In this document: in pieces, positions 36,475 through 46,165 of the stretch
How positions within the stretch are numbered: the first letter of the stretch is position 1
How the letters are laid out: the number at the start of each line of letters is the position of its first letter
Source of the DNA: Actinospineispora eucalypti
GTDB lineage: Bacteria; Actinomycetota; Actinomycetes; Mycobacteriales; Pseudonocardiaceae
Direction of reading: 5' to 3'
DNA: 64,000 nucleotides
Assembly: GCA_014208095.1 (NCBI GenBank)
Contig: JACHMT010000001.1
Coordinates: forward strand, 434,001 to 498,000
Position numbers and translations under genes: made by a program
The notes under the pieces: model-generated
Told to the model about the DNA's origin: nothing
The model's database searches: none
The model's input: only the letters and a program-made list of their open reading frames with translations

Positions 36475-37146
36475 ATGCATGTCAACGGTACTCGCGAGGC
36501 TGAGCTGCACGTAGTAGCGGGCACGGCGGACGCACCTGAGCGGACCTCGCCGGCTCGCCGGAGGTGGACGGAGGTGGAGGCGCTCGCGGGCGCGACGTCG
36601 TTCCGGTTCGGGGACGTCAACCCGCGTACGGGCAAGCCGTACACCTGGTCTCACTTCCGTGAGCTGCCTGCCTACGCGGCTGAGGTGGTGGTGGGCAAGT
36701 TCGACCTGTGCGCGGGTGAGTGGGACGCGCTGGTCGACACTTGGGCGGTCGATGAGTTCGTCGACCCCGAGCAGGTGTTCACGGTGGACGTGGGCGCCTA
36801 CGCCCGGTCGGTGGCCGGGCGGCTGTCCTACGGGGAGATGTCCCTCGCGGTCGCGTGGTCGGGAGTAGAGCTTCCCGAGCGGGGCGCGTCGGTGTCGCGG
36901 GAGCAGGTGCTGGCGTTGGCCGCGCTGGGTATCCGCCGCCCCGGCGGCCTGCTGACGCTGTGCACCACCGAGGCGCGGGCGCGGGATCTTCGCCGCGCTG
37001 GGGACTTCGGCGCGGCCAGTGAGATCTACGGCGGGAAGGCTCGGGAGGACCGCGCGCACGATCTGGCGTTCTCCGTCATCCCGCTGCCGGCTGAGCTGGA
37101 CGAGCCGGCGGAATACGACTCCGACGTGGTGGCGGTGGTCGCGTGA
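36475..37146 (+). CDS. Element protein of unknown function, upstream of Rep
   Basis: 223 residues from ATG after a purine-rich gtggagaaacg. It is acidic and rich in alpha/beta mix, with FRFGDVNPRTGKPYTWSHFR and VGAYARSVAGRLSYGEMSLA. No domain is recognised. Its position just before the replication initiator (4-bp overlap, GTGA) is typical of accessory replication or control genes in such elements. Confidence 0.6.
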   Translation: MHVNGTREAELHVVAGTADAPERTSPARRRWTEVEALAGATSFRFGDVNPRTGKPYTWSHFRELPAYAAEVVVGKFDLCAGEWDALVDTWAVDEFVDPEQVFTVDVGAYARSVAGRLSYGEMSLAVAWSGVELPERGASVSREQVLALAALGIRRPGGLLTLCTTEARARDLRRAGDFGAASEIYGGKAREDRAHDLAFSVIPLPAELDEPAEYDSDVVAVVA

Positions 37147-38465
37147 GCGGCCTGGAGACGCTGCCCCGACTGGTGCCCGCGCAGTCGGTTGAGGAGCTGA
37201 TCAGCTCGCGCGGGTTTGCTCAGTGGCGGACCCGTGTCGAGGCGGTCTCGGGTTGCGCGCGTCCGGTCCAGCTCGCCGGCAGTGGCGGGGAGTCGGTGTT
37301 CGTGGCGTGCAAGAACCGGCGGGCCAGCATGTGTGAGCCGTGCTCGCGGCGGTACGCGGGCGACACCTTCCACCTGGTCCGGTCCGGGCTGTGTGGGGGC
37401 AAGGGTGTGCCGGAGTCGGTGACTGAGCACGTGCGGGTGTTCACCACGCTGACCGCGCCGTCGTTCGGGCCGGTGCACAACCAGCCGCGCACCGCCTCGG
37501 GTCGGCTGCGCCCGTGCGCGTGCGGGGAATGGCACCACGACGCCGATAGCCGCCTCGGTGGGCCGCTGGACCCCGACAGCTACGACTACGTGGGCGCGGT
37601 GCTGTGGCAGGCACACGCCCCAGAGCTGTGGCGCCGGTTCACCATCGCCGTGGTCCGCCACCTGGCCGGCGCCCTCGGTATGCGGGTGGGTGAGCTGCGC
37701 CGGCACCTGCGGGTGTCGTATGTGAAGGTCGCGGAGTACCAGCGGCGCGGCCTGGTGCACTTCCACGCCGTGATCCGGGTGGATGGTCCGGACGGTCCCG
37801 GTACGGCTGCCCCGGGGTTCGTGACCTCGGCGGTGCTGCTGGCCGCGATCCGCTCGGCGGCGTCGGCGGTGACGGTGTGGGTGCCCGGGTTTGGGACGGT
37901 GGTGGGGCGGGAGCTGGGGTGGGGTGAGCAGGTCGACGCGGACCCCATCGCGGCGCACGACTCGGGTGATCCGGCTGAGCTGGCGTCGGATCGGTCGGTG
38001 GCCGGCTACGTCGCCAAGTACGCCACCAAGGGCACCGGGGCCACTGCCGGGGTGGACCGGCGCATCCAGCACGCGGGGCAGATCGGTGAGCTGGAGGTGT
38101 CCGAGCACCACCGCATGATGATCGCCACCGCGTGGGAGCTGGGCGGGGTGGAGGAGCTGGCCGGGCTGAACCTGCGCAAGTGGGCGCACATGCTCGGCTT
38201 CCGAGGCCACTTCCTGACCAAGTCCCGCCGCTACTCGGTCACGTTCGGCGCGATCCGCCAGGCGCGCAAGGAACACCGGCAGGCGGCGGTACTGGCCGAG
38301 TACGGGATCGACGACACCCCGGACGTGGCCGTCACCGGGGAGTGGGTGCTGGCCAGGGTCGGCTACCGCACCGACGCCGAACGCGAGTACGCCGATGTGA
38401 TCGCCCGACGCATCCGGGAGGAACGCGGAATCCAGGCAAGGGCCACACGGGAGGCCCACCGATGA
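37143..38465 (+). CDS. Replication initiator (RepSA-like)
   Basis: 440 residues from GTG. Cys-rich motifs (FVACKNRRASMCEPCSRRY, LRPCACGEWHHD) are followed by FTTLTAPSFGPVHNQPR and the HUH signature GLVHFHAVIRVDG, with a Tyr-rich C-terminus. This is the rolling-circle initiator class of pSAM2-like integrative elements. It overlaps both neighbours. It would nick at a dso within the element after excision. Confidence 0.83.
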   Translation: MSGLETLPRLVPAQSVEELISSRGFAQWRTRVEAVSGCARPVQLAGSGGESVFVACKNRRASMCEPCSRRYAGDTFHLVRSGLCGGKGVPESVTEHVRVFTTLTAPSFGPVHNQPRTASGRLRPCACGEWHHDADSRLGGPLDPDSYDYVGAVLWQAHAPELWRRFTIAVVRHLAGALGMRVGELRRHLRVSYVKVAEYQRRGLVHFHAVIRVDGPDGPGTAAPGFVTSAVLLAAIRSAASAVTVWVPGFGTVVGRELGWGEQVDADPIAAHDSGDPAELASDRSVAGYVAKYATKGTGATAGVDRRIQHAGQIGELEVSEHHRMMIATAWELGGVEELAGLNLRKWAHMLGFRGHFLTKSRRYSVTFGAIRQARKEHRQAAVLAEYGIDDTPDVAVTGEWVLARVGYRTDAEREYADVIARRIREERGIQARATREAHR

Positions 38466-38680
38466 GCGGCGTCCGGCAGAGCACGATAGGGGATGGCCGG
38501 CACCTGTACCGGGTGCCAGAGGCCATGCGGCTTCTGTCGCTGAGTCGGTCGGTGATCTACGAGCTGCTCCGGTCAGGCCGGCTCGGCTCGGTGACCGAGG
38601 GCCGCACCCGGCTGATTCCGGCGGCGGCGATTCAGGCCTACGTGGACACGCTGGTCGCTGAGTCCCGGAGGGCATCGTGA
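38462..38680 (+). CDS. Excisionase (MerR-type)
   Basis: 72 residues. HTH: YRVPEAMRLLSLSRSVIYELLRSGRLGSV then RTRLIPAAAIQAYVDTL. Winged-helix excisionase of the Xis/AlpA kind. It overlaps the Rep stop (ATGA) and the integrase start, so rep, xis and int are translated together. Confidence 0.85.
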   Translation: MSGVRQSTIGDGRHLYRVPEAMRLLSLSRSVIYELLRSGRLGSVTEGRTRLIPAAAIQAYVDTLVAESRRAS

Positions 38681-39861
38681 CCGCCCGACGCGGCCGGGGT
38701 GACGGTGGCCTGCACTGGGATGGAGCCCGACAGCGGTGGATCGCGTCGCTGACGGTCGGCTACCACCCAACGGGTAGGCGCATCGTCAGGAAGCGCAGCG
38801 CGAAGACCAAGACCGAGGCGAAGGAGAAGCTCAAGGAGCTGATCCGGGACCACGAGGACGGGCTCGCTCTCGCGGGCAACGGCTACACGGTTGGCCATGC
38901 CGTCGAGGACTGGTTCTCCTACGGCCTGGGCGGACGGGACCAGAACACGGTCAAGAAGTTGCGCTCGCTGGCGGACACGCACCTCATCCCGGAACTGGGC
39001 GCGAGCAAGCTCCGGGAGTTGACCGCGGATGACGTGGACGAGTGGCTCGCGGACCGGGCCAAGACACTCAGCACCAGGACGCTTCGAGAGATCCGCGCCA
39101 TCCTGAAACGCGCGATCGACCGGGCTCAGGCGCGCGACAAGGTGCGGCGGAACGTGGTCCTGCTCTGCGACTGCCCGACCGGGCAGAGTGGTCGGCCGTC
39201 CAAGGCGCTGAACTACACGCAGGCTGAGACGTTGCTGGCGGCGGCCGAAGACCCAGCCATGGGCTCGATAGGCGCCTACGTGGTGGTGTCGCTGCTGACC
39301 GGGGCGCGCACCGAGGAACTGCGCGAACTCGCGTGGTCGGCGGTGCACCTCGTAGACGATGACGCCGAGGAAGCGACGGCGGACGCTGACCAGCTCTCCT
39401 ACGTGATGGTCTGGAGGTCGGTCCGCGCGAGCGGGGACACCAAGACTCGGAAGTCGCGCCGCACCCTGGCGTTGCCGCGCCGCTGCGTGCAGGCCCTCCT
39501 TGCTCAGCAGGAGCGTCAGAAGGTCGCCAGGGAGCGGGCCGGCAAGCGCTGGCGTGGGGACCTGGACCTCGTGTTCACGCGGGCGTACGGGACGGCCTAC
39601 GACGCTTCGGGGATGCGCCGGGCCTTCCGCAAGGTGGCCAAGGCCGCCGGGCTGGACGCGCAGAGCTGGACTCCGCGCGAGCTTCGGCACAGCTTCGTGT
39701 CCCTGCTGTCCGACGACGGCATGCCGATTGAGCAGATCTCCCGGCTGGTCGGGCACAGCGGCACGTCGGTCACGGAGCTGATCTACCGGAAGCAGATTCG
39801 GCCGGTGATCCAGGACGGAGCGACGGCCATGGACGGCCTGTTCCCGCGCGGTGCGGCGTAG
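38677..39861 (+). CDS. Tyrosine-recombinase integrase
   Basis: 394 residues from GTG. SAM-like N-terminal core-binding domain, then a catalytic domain with Arg in [18 protein letters not shown], His-x-x-Arg in [14 protein letters not shown] in [14 protein letters not shown] and nucleophilic Tyr in LIYRKQ. It integrates the element at tRNA-Pro, whose 3' end lies 72 bp past its stop. It is full length and looks intact. Confidence 0.92.
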   Translation: MTARRGRGDGGLHWDGARQRWIASLTVGYHPTGRRIVRKRSAKTKTEAKEKLKELIRDHEDGLALAGNGYTVGHAVEDWFSYGLGGRDQNTVKKLRSLADTHLIPELGASKLRELTADDVDEWLADRAKTLSTRTLREIRAILKRAIDRAQARDKVRRNVVLLCDCPTGQSGRPSKALNYTQAETLLAAAEDPAMGSIGAYVVVSLLTGARTEELRELAWSAVHLVDDDAEEATADADQLSYVMVWRSVRASGDTKTRKSRRTLALPRRCVQALLAQQERQKVARERAGKRWRGDLDLVFTRAYGTAYDASGMRRAFRKVAKAAGLDAQSWTPRELRHSFVSLLSDDGMPIEQISRLVGHSGTSVTELIYRKQIRPVIQDGATAMDGLFPRGAA

Positions 39862-39880
39862 TCACTCAGTTGGTCACTCA
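39861..39880. repeat. Candidate integrase arm site
   Basis: GTCACTCAGTTGGTCACTCA directly at the integrase stop, matching the copy at 34901-34920 at 18 of 20 positions. Confidence 0.4.
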
Positions 39881-39887
39881 GAACGAA

Positions 39888-39926
39888 GTCAGCCCCCATC
39901 CGCCTACTGCGCAAATGGGGGCTGAC
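39888..39926 (+). terminator. Integrase terminator
   Basis: GTCAGCCCCCAT (39888-39899) pairs perfectly with ATGGGGGCTGAC (39915-39926). It stops the rep-xis-int transcript just before the tRNA-Pro 3' end. Confidence 0.85.
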
Positions 39927-39932
39927 CTGGAG

Positions 39933-40006
<74 letters not shown>

Positions 40007-40030
40007 ATGGCCTGACTGCCGTTGCAGAGT

Positions 40031-41005
40031 CTAGCTGACGTCCACGGCGGCCGATGACTTGGCTCGCCCTTGTCCGTTCAGCGTCACATCCGCGCCGGTC
40101 GGACGGGGTACCAGGGTGAGCAGGCTGGCCTCCGGCGGGCAGGCGAACCGGACCGGTGCGTAGGGCGAGGTGCCCATCCCGGCGGACACGTGCAGCCAGG
40201 TGTACGCGCCCCACCGGGAGGCGCCGCGCGCCCGACCCCGGTCCAGGCCGCAGTTGGTGACCAGTGCGCCGACGCCGGGCAGGCGGAGCTGGCCGCCGTG
40301 GGTGTGACCGGCGAGCACCAGGTCGTAGCGGTCGGCGGCGAACCGGTCCAGCACCCGGGGCTCGGGCGAATGGGTCAGGCCGAGCAGCAGCTCACCGGGG
40401 GCGGCGGGCGCGTCCGAGGCGCCGGGGCCGCCCAGCGCGATCGTGTCGTAGTCGTCGCGGGCGATGTGCGGGTCGTCCACGCCGGCCACCCGGACCGGGT
40501 GTCCACCGATGCTCAGCCGCAGCCGCCGGTGCGTCGCCTCCGCCCAGCCGCGCTCGGTCATCGCGGCGCGCAGGTCCTGCCACGGCAGCGGTTCGCCCAT
40601 GACGTGGAAGCGGCGCCGGCGCAGGTAGCGGGCGGGGTTCTTGGGCACCGGGCCGTAGTAGTCGTTGCTGCCGAACACGAACACCCCGGGCACGTCCAGC
40701 AGCGGGCCGAGCGCGCGCAGCACGGCGGGCACCGCCTTCGGGTGCGCCAGGTTGTCGCCGGTGTTGACCACCAGGTCGGGCTCCAGCTCGGCCAGCTTGG
40801 CCACCCACTCCTGCTTGCTCCGTTGGTCCGGCATCATGTGCAGGTCGGAGATGTGCAGCAGGCGCAGCGCGGGGCGGCCCGGGGGCAGCACGGGCAGCGT
40901 GGCGGTGCGCAGGGTCCAGTGCCGGCGTTCGATCAGTGCCGCGTAGCCGATCCCGGCCACGCCCAGGGCGACCGTGCTCGCGGCGGCCTTCAGCAACGTG
41001 CTCAC
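40031..41005 (-). CDS. Membrane-anchored metallophosphoesterase
   Basis: 324 residues with one N-terminal helix ([19 protein letters not shown]). Dimetal motifs: [38 protein letters not shown] and LAGHTHGGQ. It matches the calcineurin-like YaeI/Rv3683 type; substrate may be a lipid or UDP-sugar. Its place next to PBP, whiB and ArsA genes parallels mycobacteria, where this phosphoesterase neighbours ponA2. Confidence 0.87.
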   Translation of the reverse strand: MSTLLKAAASTVALGVAGIGYAALIERRHWTLRTATLPVLPPGRPALRLLHISDLHMMPDQRSKQEWVAKLAELEPDLVVNTGDNLAHPKAVPAVLRALGPLLDVPGVFVFGSNDYYGPVPKNPARYLRRRRFHVMGEPLPWQDLRAAMTERGWAEATHRRLRLSIGGHPVRVAGVDDPHIARDDYDTIALGGPGASDAPAAPGELLLGLTHSPEPRVLDRFAADRYDLVLAGHTHGGQLRLPGVGALVTNCGLDRGRARGASRWGAYTWLHVSAGMGTSPYAPVRFACPPEASLLTLVPRPTGADVTLNGQGRAKSSAAVDVS

Positions 41006-41057
41006 GCGGGCCAGGGTACGTGCCGGCCGTCGACTGCCGGCCGGCGGCGACTTCCCC

Positions 41058-41103
41058 GCACGCGCCGAACTGGGCGCGTGCTCGGCTAGCGGCTTCGCCG
41101 CTA
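41058..41103. repeat. GC-rich double hairpin
   Basis: Stem 1: GCACGCGCC (41058-41066) with GGCGCGTGC (41073-41081). Stem 2: TAGCGGC (41087-41093) with GCCGCTA (41097-41103). It lies between divergent genes, so terminator function is unlikely. It shares the order and the CTCGGC linker with 30445-30495; 2970-3000 may be a partial copy. Confidence 0.5.
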
Positions 41104-41115
41104 CGCTGACCGGCC

Positions 41116-41583
41116 ATGGGCCTCAAGGCGCAACTGCGCGACGACCTCACCACCGCGATCAAGGGTCGCGACGAGCTGACCAAGTCCACCCTGCGCATGG
41201 CGCTGTCCGCGATCACCGCCGCCGAGGTGGCCGGTGACACCGCGCGCGAGCTGGGCGAGGACGAGGTGCTGCGGGTGCTCACCCGGGAGGCGAAGAAGCG
41301 CGCCGAGGCGGCCGAGGCGTTCGACGCGGCCGGGCGGGCCGAGCTGGCCGGCAAGGAGCGCGCCGAGGCCGGGGTGCTGGCGCGTTATCTGCCGGCGCAG
41401 CTCAGCGACGACGAGATCGGCGAGCTGGCCGACCGGGCGATCGCCGAGGTCACCTCGCAGTTGGGTGAGGCGCCGGGGCCGAGGCAGATGGGTCAGGTCA
41501 TGAAGGTGGCCACGGCGGCCGCCGGCGGTCGCGCCGAGGGCTCGAAGGTCGCCGCCGCCGTGAAGTCCCGCCTGCTCGGCTGA
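41116..41583 (+). CDS. GatB/YqeY-domain protein
   Basis: 155 residues. LKAQLRDDLTTAIKGRDELTKSTLRMALSAITAAEV (in parts), RYLPAQLSDDEIGELADRAI and PGPRQMGQVMKVATAAAGGRAEGSKVAAAVKSRL are the YqeY signature. Related to the tail of GatB, which binds tRNA; the role of the free protein is unclear, perhaps aminoacyl-tRNA quality control. Convergent with the PBP gene. Confidence 0.88.
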   Translation: MGLKAQLRDDLTTAIKGRDELTKSTLRMALSAITAAEVAGDTARELGEDEVLRVLTREAKKRAEAAEAFDAAGRAELAGKERAEAGVLARYLPAQLSDDEIGELADRAIAEVTSQLGEAPGPRQMGQVMKVATAAAGGRAEGSKVAAAVKSRLLG

Positions 41584-41855
41584 GTCGCCCGCCGACTGTC
41601 TCCCACCGGTTGTCTCCCGCCGGTTTCCGACGGCTCGGACCGCAGAGCCGGAAGCTCTCCCGTGGCTGGGGAGCCGCTCCTTCGGTTCTGGCGAGGCAAT
41701 CCTTGATCATCAGGACACCACGGCGTTTGGCGGGGCCGTCGGCGGCCCTCCTGCCCTGGTGATCATCGAAATGAGCGGGCGGCTTCCCGGCCACGCGGCG
41801 GCGCACCCCCGTCCGCCGCGCGCCGGGCGCACCTGGCTGAACCGACCGAACCGAC
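41584..41855. other. Non-coding gap before the repeat array
   Basis: No gene. TGATCATCAGGACACCACGG occurs at about 41704-41723 and a related GGTGATCATCG lies at 41759-41769; TGATCATCAGGAC also occurs near 29489. A degenerate first repeat unit may start at about 41833. Confidence 0.35.
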
Positions 41856-41943
41856 CTGCCAGACCGACTGAATCACGCTGCTGAACCGACTGAATCGCCC
41901 TGCTAGACCGACTGAATCACGCTGCTGGACTGACTGAATCAGC
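41856..41943. repeat. 22-bp repeat array, four tandem units
   Basis: Units 41856-41877, 41878-41899, 41900-41921 and 41922-41943, each 22 bp, built on CTGC...GACTGAATC. The last unit includes the PBP stop codon (TGA in TGATTCAG on the minus strand). It lies between convergent genes. Confidence 0.75.
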
Positions 41944-44314
41944 CGGGTGGGGCTGGGGCTGGTGGGGCGGGGGGCTGGGGGGTGGCGGAGCTGGGGGGTG
42001 GTGGGGCGGGGGGGACCTTGCCGGTGGACACCTGGAGGGTGACGGTGTCGCCTTCTCGGGCGCGACCCTGGGGGTTCTGGCCGACCACGATGCCCCGGCG
42101 GGCGCGGTTGTCCACCTGGACGGTCTTGACCTCCCAGTCGTCGTCCTCCAGCTCGTCCTCGGCGTCGTCCACGTCCTTGCCGATCACGTTGGGGATGGAC
42201 TCCTGGTCGTCGTCCACCTCGCCGCCCTTGGTGAACCGCTCGTCCGGCGCGGGCAGCGGCAGCACCGGCTGGCCGGCCAGGAAGCCGTTCATCGCCCGGA
42301 ACCAGGTTCGCGCCGGCGCCTTGCCGCCGTAGATGTTGCCGCCGGAGCAGGCCACCGGCGGCGCCGCGCCGCCCGGGTCGCACAGCGGACGGGGAGACCG
42401 CGAGTTGTCGAAGGTGATCACCGCACCGGCCACCTGCGGCACCACGCCGACGAAGCCGGCCGACTTGTGCTGGTTGGTGGTGCCGGTCTTGCCGGCGGTC
42501 GGGCGGGACCAGTTGAGCTGCTTGGCGGCGGTGGCGGCGGTGCCCTCGATGTCGTCCTTGCTCAGCCCGACCAGCAGGGTGTTCGCCAGCCCGGTGTCCA
42601 GCGCCCGCTCGCAGGCCAGCTCCTGGTAGGGCACCGGCTTCCCGTCCGCGTCCAGCACCTGCTCCACCGGGCTGGGCGGGCACCACATGCCGCGGCTGGC
42701 CAGCGTGGCGGCCACGTTGGACAGCTCCAGGACGCTGGTCGGGCTCACGCCGAGGGTGAACGAGCCCTGGTTCTGCGCCTTGGTCACCTCGGCGATGGAC
42801 CGGTTGGTGCGCTTGCCGGTGCGCGGGTCCACGAACGGCGTGGTGGCCAGCGAGCGCATGCCCAGCCGCACCGCCATGTCCACCACCGGCGGCACCCCGG
42901 TGAACTCCTCCAGCTTGACGAACGCGGTGTTCGGGGACAGCGCGAGCGCCTTCTGCAACGACATCTCGTCGTCGTAGGAACCGTCGTTCTGCACCGGGAA
43001 CGGCCGCCCGGCGCCGTCCCGATAGGCCGGTGAGGCGTAACCGCTCTCCGGCACGTCGATCTCGGAGTAGATGCCGAGGCCCTTCTCCATCGCGGTGGCG
43101 GCGGTGAAGATCTTGTAGATGGAGCCGGCGCCCAGGTTGACCGGCTCGTAGGGCAGGCCGTAGCTGGTCTGCTCCTCGGAGGCCTTGAGGCCGAAGGTCC
43201 GGTTGGCGCCCATGGCCAGCACTCGGTGCTTGTTCTCGCCGGGCGCCACCATGGCCATCACGTTGGCCACGTGCGGCTGGCGCGTCGGGACCTCGGCGTC
43301 CACCGCCGACTTGAGGTTGCGCATCGCCGCCGGGTCCATGGTGGTGCGGATGGTGTACCCGCCCCGGTTCAGCTGGTCGGCGCTGATGCCGAGCTGGGTG
43401 AGGTACTCCACCACGTACTTGCAGAAGTAGCCGGCGTCGGCGGCGCCGATGCAGCCGTTGGGCCGGGAGGTCAGCGGGTTCATCACGCCCAGCGGCGTGG
43501 CGAGTGCCTCGTTGGCCTGCTGCGGCGTGATCATCTTCTGCTCGGCCATCGCGCGGATGACCAGGTTGCGCCGGTCCAGCGCGGCCTGCGGGTGGGCCAC
43601 CGGGTCGTAGGCGCTGGTGCTGCGGACCATGCCGGCGAGCAGCGCGGCCTGCGGCACGGTGAGCTTGTCCGGCGTGGTGTTGAAGTAGGTCTGCGCGCCG
43701 GAGAAGACGCCGTAGGCGTTGTTGCCCAGGAAGACGATGTTCAGGTAGCCGGCGAGGATCTGGTCCTTGCTCATCTTCCGCTCGAGCTGCATGGCGATGC
43801 GGATCTCGCGCAGCTTGCGGGCGGCGGTCTGCTCGGTGGCCTTGTGCCGGTCGGCGGCGCTGCGCGCGGCCACGTACAACTGGTAGTTCTTCACGTACTG
43901 CTGGGTGAGCGTGGACGCGCCCTGCACCACGTCGCCGGACGCCGAGTTGGCCACCAGCGCGCGGATGGTGCCCTGCCAGTCCACGCCCTGGTGCTCGTAG
44001 AAGCGGCGGTCCTCGATGGCCACGATGGCCGCCTTCATCGCCGGGGAGATCTTGTCCGGCTCGACCAGGGTGCGGTTCTGGTCGTACAGGTAGGCGATCG
44101 GGGTACCCGCCGAGTCGGTGACCGTGGTCGCCGCCGGGAGCCGGTCGTTGGCCAGGTCGGCCGACGCGTTGACCACGGTGTCGGTGGCCTTGTTGGAGGC
44201 CAGCCCGACGCCGAGGGCGACCGGGAAGAGCATGCCGGCGAGGAGTACGCCGCCGATCACGCACAGTCCCAGTAATCGCGTCACCGGGGAGGCGGGAGGG
44301 CGGGGGGAGCTCAC
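41939..44314 (-). CDS. Class A penicillin-binding protein (PonA2-like)
   Basis: 791 residues. N-terminal membrane anchor (about 12-38), GT51 glycosyltransferase (AIVAIEDRRFYEHQGVDWQG, GASTLTQQYVKN, RKMSKDQILAGYLNIVFLGN), transpeptidase with SxxK in GAGSIYKIFTA, SPN in LALSPNTAFVK and KTG in GKTGTTNQ. One PASTA domain (about 700-765; IPNVIGKDVDDAEDELEDDD) and a Pro-rich tail follow. It both polymerises and cross-links peptidoglycan. Gene order with whiB and arsA matches mycobacterial ponA2. The tail ends in the 22-bp repeat. Confidence 0.92.
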   Translation of the reverse strand: MSSPRPPASPVTRLLGLCVIGGVLLAGMLFPVALGVGLASNKATDTVVNASADLANDRLPAATTVTDSAGTPIAYLYDQNRTLVEPDKISPAMKAAIVAIEDRRFYEHQGVDWQGTIRALVANSASGDVVQGASTLTQQYVKNYQLYVAARSAADRHKATEQTAARKLREIRIAMQLERKMSKDQILAGYLNIVFLGNNAYGVFSGAQTYFNTTPDKLTVPQAALLAGMVRSTSAYDPVAHPQAALDRRNLVIRAMAEQKMITPQQANEALATPLGVMNPLTSRPNGCIGAADAGYFCKYVVEYLTQLGISADQLNRGGYTIRTTMDPAAMRNLKSAVDAEVPTRQPHVANVMAMVAPGENKHRVLAMGANRTFGLKASEEQTSYGLPYEPVNLGAGSIYKIFTAATAMEKGLGIYSEIDVPESGYASPAYRDGAGRPFPVQNDGSYDDEMSLQKALALSPNTAFVKLEEFTGVPPVVDMAVRLGMRSLATTPFVDPRTGKRTNRSIAEVTKAQNQGSFTLGVSPTSVLELSNVAATLASRGMWCPPSPVEQVLDADGKPVPYQELACERALDTGLANTLLVGLSKDDIEGTAATAAKQLNWSRPTAGKTGTTNQHKSAGFVGVVPQVAGAVITFDNSRSPRPLCDPGGAAPPVACSGGNIYGGKAPARTWFRAMNGFLAGQPVLPLPAPDERFTKGGEVDDDQESIPNVIGKDVDDAEDELEDDDWEVKTVQVDNRARRGIVVGQNPQGRAREGDTVTLQVSTGKVPPAPPPPSSATPQPPAPPAPAPPG

Positions 44315-44517
44315 GAGGCGTCAGCTTACGCGGGACCGGGTAGTTACCTAGGTATGTCACCGTGCGTAGTTGAGTAGTTTTGCCGGCTTGGCTCGCGGAA
44401 CCGGGTCGGGTTGACTTACGTCCATACCGAGGTGCGGAAATTCGAACGGTACGGGCGGGGCCGTCGTCGGTCCGTCATCCAGATCGCTCAGGGGAACAGC
44501 GACCTAGGGGAGAAGTC

Positions 44518-44922
44518 ATGCATGGGACCGGTAACTGGCGTGTGTCCGCAAACTGCCGAAATGGCGACCCGGACCGGCTATTTGTCACCGGTGCAAAACA
44601 GCGCGCGGCGCGTTCTGTTTGCCGCAATTGTCCGGTACTCACCGAATGCCTGGCGCACGCCCTGGACCGGGGCATCGAGTTCGGCGTCTGGGGCGGCCGG
44701 ACCGAGCGGGAGCGGCGCGCCATGTTGCGCCAGCGCCCGGACGTGAACGGCTGGGAGGACCACCTGCGCGCCGCCGCCCGGGTCGGTATGAACCCGGTCG
44801 ACTACCTCCCCCACCCGGTGCGGGTGGCCGCCGCGCCGGCCGAACCGGCACCGAAACCCAAGCCGGCACCGACGCCGGCACCGGCGGCCCAGGTAGAGCC
44901 CTACGCCGCCGGCGCGGCCTGA
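44518..44922 (+). CDS. WhiB-family regulator (WhiB4-like)
   Basis: 134 residues. Four Cys for the [4Fe-4S] cluster: Cys13 (SANC), Cys35 and Cys38 (SVCRNC), Cys44 (LTEC), then GVWGG at 56-60 and basic RTERERR. The long C-terminal Ala/Pro-rich tail is unusual. Its place between the PBP and ArsA pair matches whiB4 of mycobacteria, a redox-responsive regulator. The ribosome site gggaga is 6 bp upstream. The 200-bp promoter gap shows no clear -10. Confidence 0.88.
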   Translation: MHGTGNWRVSANCRNGDPDRLFVTGAKQRAARSVCRNCPVLTECLAHALDRGIEFGVWGGRTERERRAMLRQRPDVNGWEDHLRAAARVGMNPVDYLPHPVRVAAAPAEPAPKPKPAPTPAPAAQVEPYAAGAA

Positions 44923-44957
44923 TCGGGCCGGCGGCCTGGCCCCAGTGCGCCGGACGT

Positions 44958-44989
44958 GCCGACTCGCCCTTATAGAAGCGCCGACTCGC
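44958..44989. repeat. 22-bp periodic repeat, variant
   Basis: GCCGACTCGC at 44958-44967 and 44980-44989, spaced 22 bp. The reverse complement (GAGTCGGCGCT) matches the variant at 11582. It lies between convergent whiB4 and arsA. Confidence 0.4.
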
Positions 44990-45004
44990 GGGGCGGGTCG
45001 GGGG

Positions 45005-46165
45005 TTAGGCGGAGAGGGGGGTGGGTTTGGGGACCGAGGTGAGGCGGGTGCCGATTTCGCGGAGTCCGGCCAGGTCGGTGATGTCGCCGGCCACCGCCGG
45101 TACGCGCGCCACCGCGATGCCGGGGTGGGCGTTGGTGAACCGGGAGAGCAGCCGGCGCTCCCGGTCGGCGCGGTCCACCCGGTCGGCGTGCAGGCGCAGC
45201 ACGGCGGCGGCCAGCTTCCCGCTGCCGGCGGCCTCCACCCGTTCCGCCATCTCGCGGGCGCGGCCGGCGGAGAGGTCGGCGAGCACCGGGTGGGTGCGGT
45301 TCAGGATCAGCCCGGCCAGGGGCATGTTCTCGCTGGCCAGCCGGTCGACGAAGTACGCGGCCTCCCGCAGCGCGTCCGGCTCCGGAGCGGCCACCACCAC
45401 GAACGCGGTGCCCGGCGAGCGCAGCAGCTTGTAGGTGTTGGCCGCCCGCTCCTGGAAGCCGCCGAACATCGTGTCGAAGGCCTGCACGAACGCCGAGGCG
45501 TCGGCCAGCATCTGCCCGCCGAGGATGGTGCCGACCGCCTTGGCGAACAGCCCGAACCCCGCGCCGACCAGCCGGCGCAGCCCGCGCCCGCCGACCCGGG
45601 CCGGCGACGAAAGCATCCGGATCATCTTGCCGTCCAGGAACGACGACATTCTTTGCGGCGCGTCCAGGAAATCCAATGCGGACCGGGACGGCGGAGTGTC
45701 CACCACGATCAGATCCCAGTTGTCCGTCTCGACCAGTTGGCCGAGTTTCTCCATCGCCATGTATTCCTGTGTTCCGGAGAACGACGAAGAAATCGTCTGG
45801 TAAAACGGGTTCGCGATGATTTTTTCCGCGCGGTCCGGGGTGGAGTGGGTGTACACCATCTCGTCGAAGGTGCGCCGCATGTCGAGCATCATGGCGTGGA
45901 GTTCACCCTGACGCGTCCCGTCACCCAGACCGGCGACGCGCTTGGGTTCGTTACTCAGCGTGGTCAAACCGAGGGCTTCGGCCAGCCGCCGGGCCGGGTC
46001 GATGGTCAACACCACGGTGCGCCGGCCGCGTTCGGCGGCCCGCATGGCCAGCGCGGCCGAGGTGGTCGTCTTGCCCACGCCGCCCGAGCCGCAGCACACC
46101 ACGACCCGGGTCGCCGGGTCGTCGATGACCGCGTCCAGGTCCAGCCAGTCCGGCTGCTTGGTCAT
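45005..46165 (-). CDS. ArsA-like ATPase, second of pair
   Basis: 386 residues. Deviant Walker [17 protein letters not shown], switch [14 protein letters not shown] and [15 protein letters not shown] are Get3/ArsA hallmarks. It ends in a C-terminal helical bundle. In mycobacteria the homologous pair (Rv3679/Rv3680) responds to redox and drug stress and may form a hetero-complex. The start overlaps the first ATPase by 4 bp (ATGA). Likely not an arsenite pump, as no ArsB is nearby. Confidence 0.87.
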   Translation of the reverse strand: MTKQPDWLDLDAVIDDPATRVVVCCGSGGVGKTTTSAALAMRAAERGRRTVVLTIDPARRLAEALGLTTLSNEPKRVAGLGDGTRQGELHAMMLDMRRTFDEMVYTHSTPDRAEKIIANPFYQTISSSFSGTQEYMAMEKLGQLVETDNWDLIVVDTPPSRSALDFLDAPQRMSSFLDGKMIRMLSSPARVGGRGLRRLVGAGFGLFAKAVGTILGGQMLADASAFVQAFDTMFGGFQERAANTYKLLRSPGTAFVVVAAPEPDALREAAYFVDRLASENMPLAGLILNRTHPVLADLSAGRAREMAERVEAAGSGKLAAAVLRLHADRVDRADRERRLLSRFTNAHPGIAVARVPAVAGDITDLAGLREIGTRLTSVPKPTPLSA

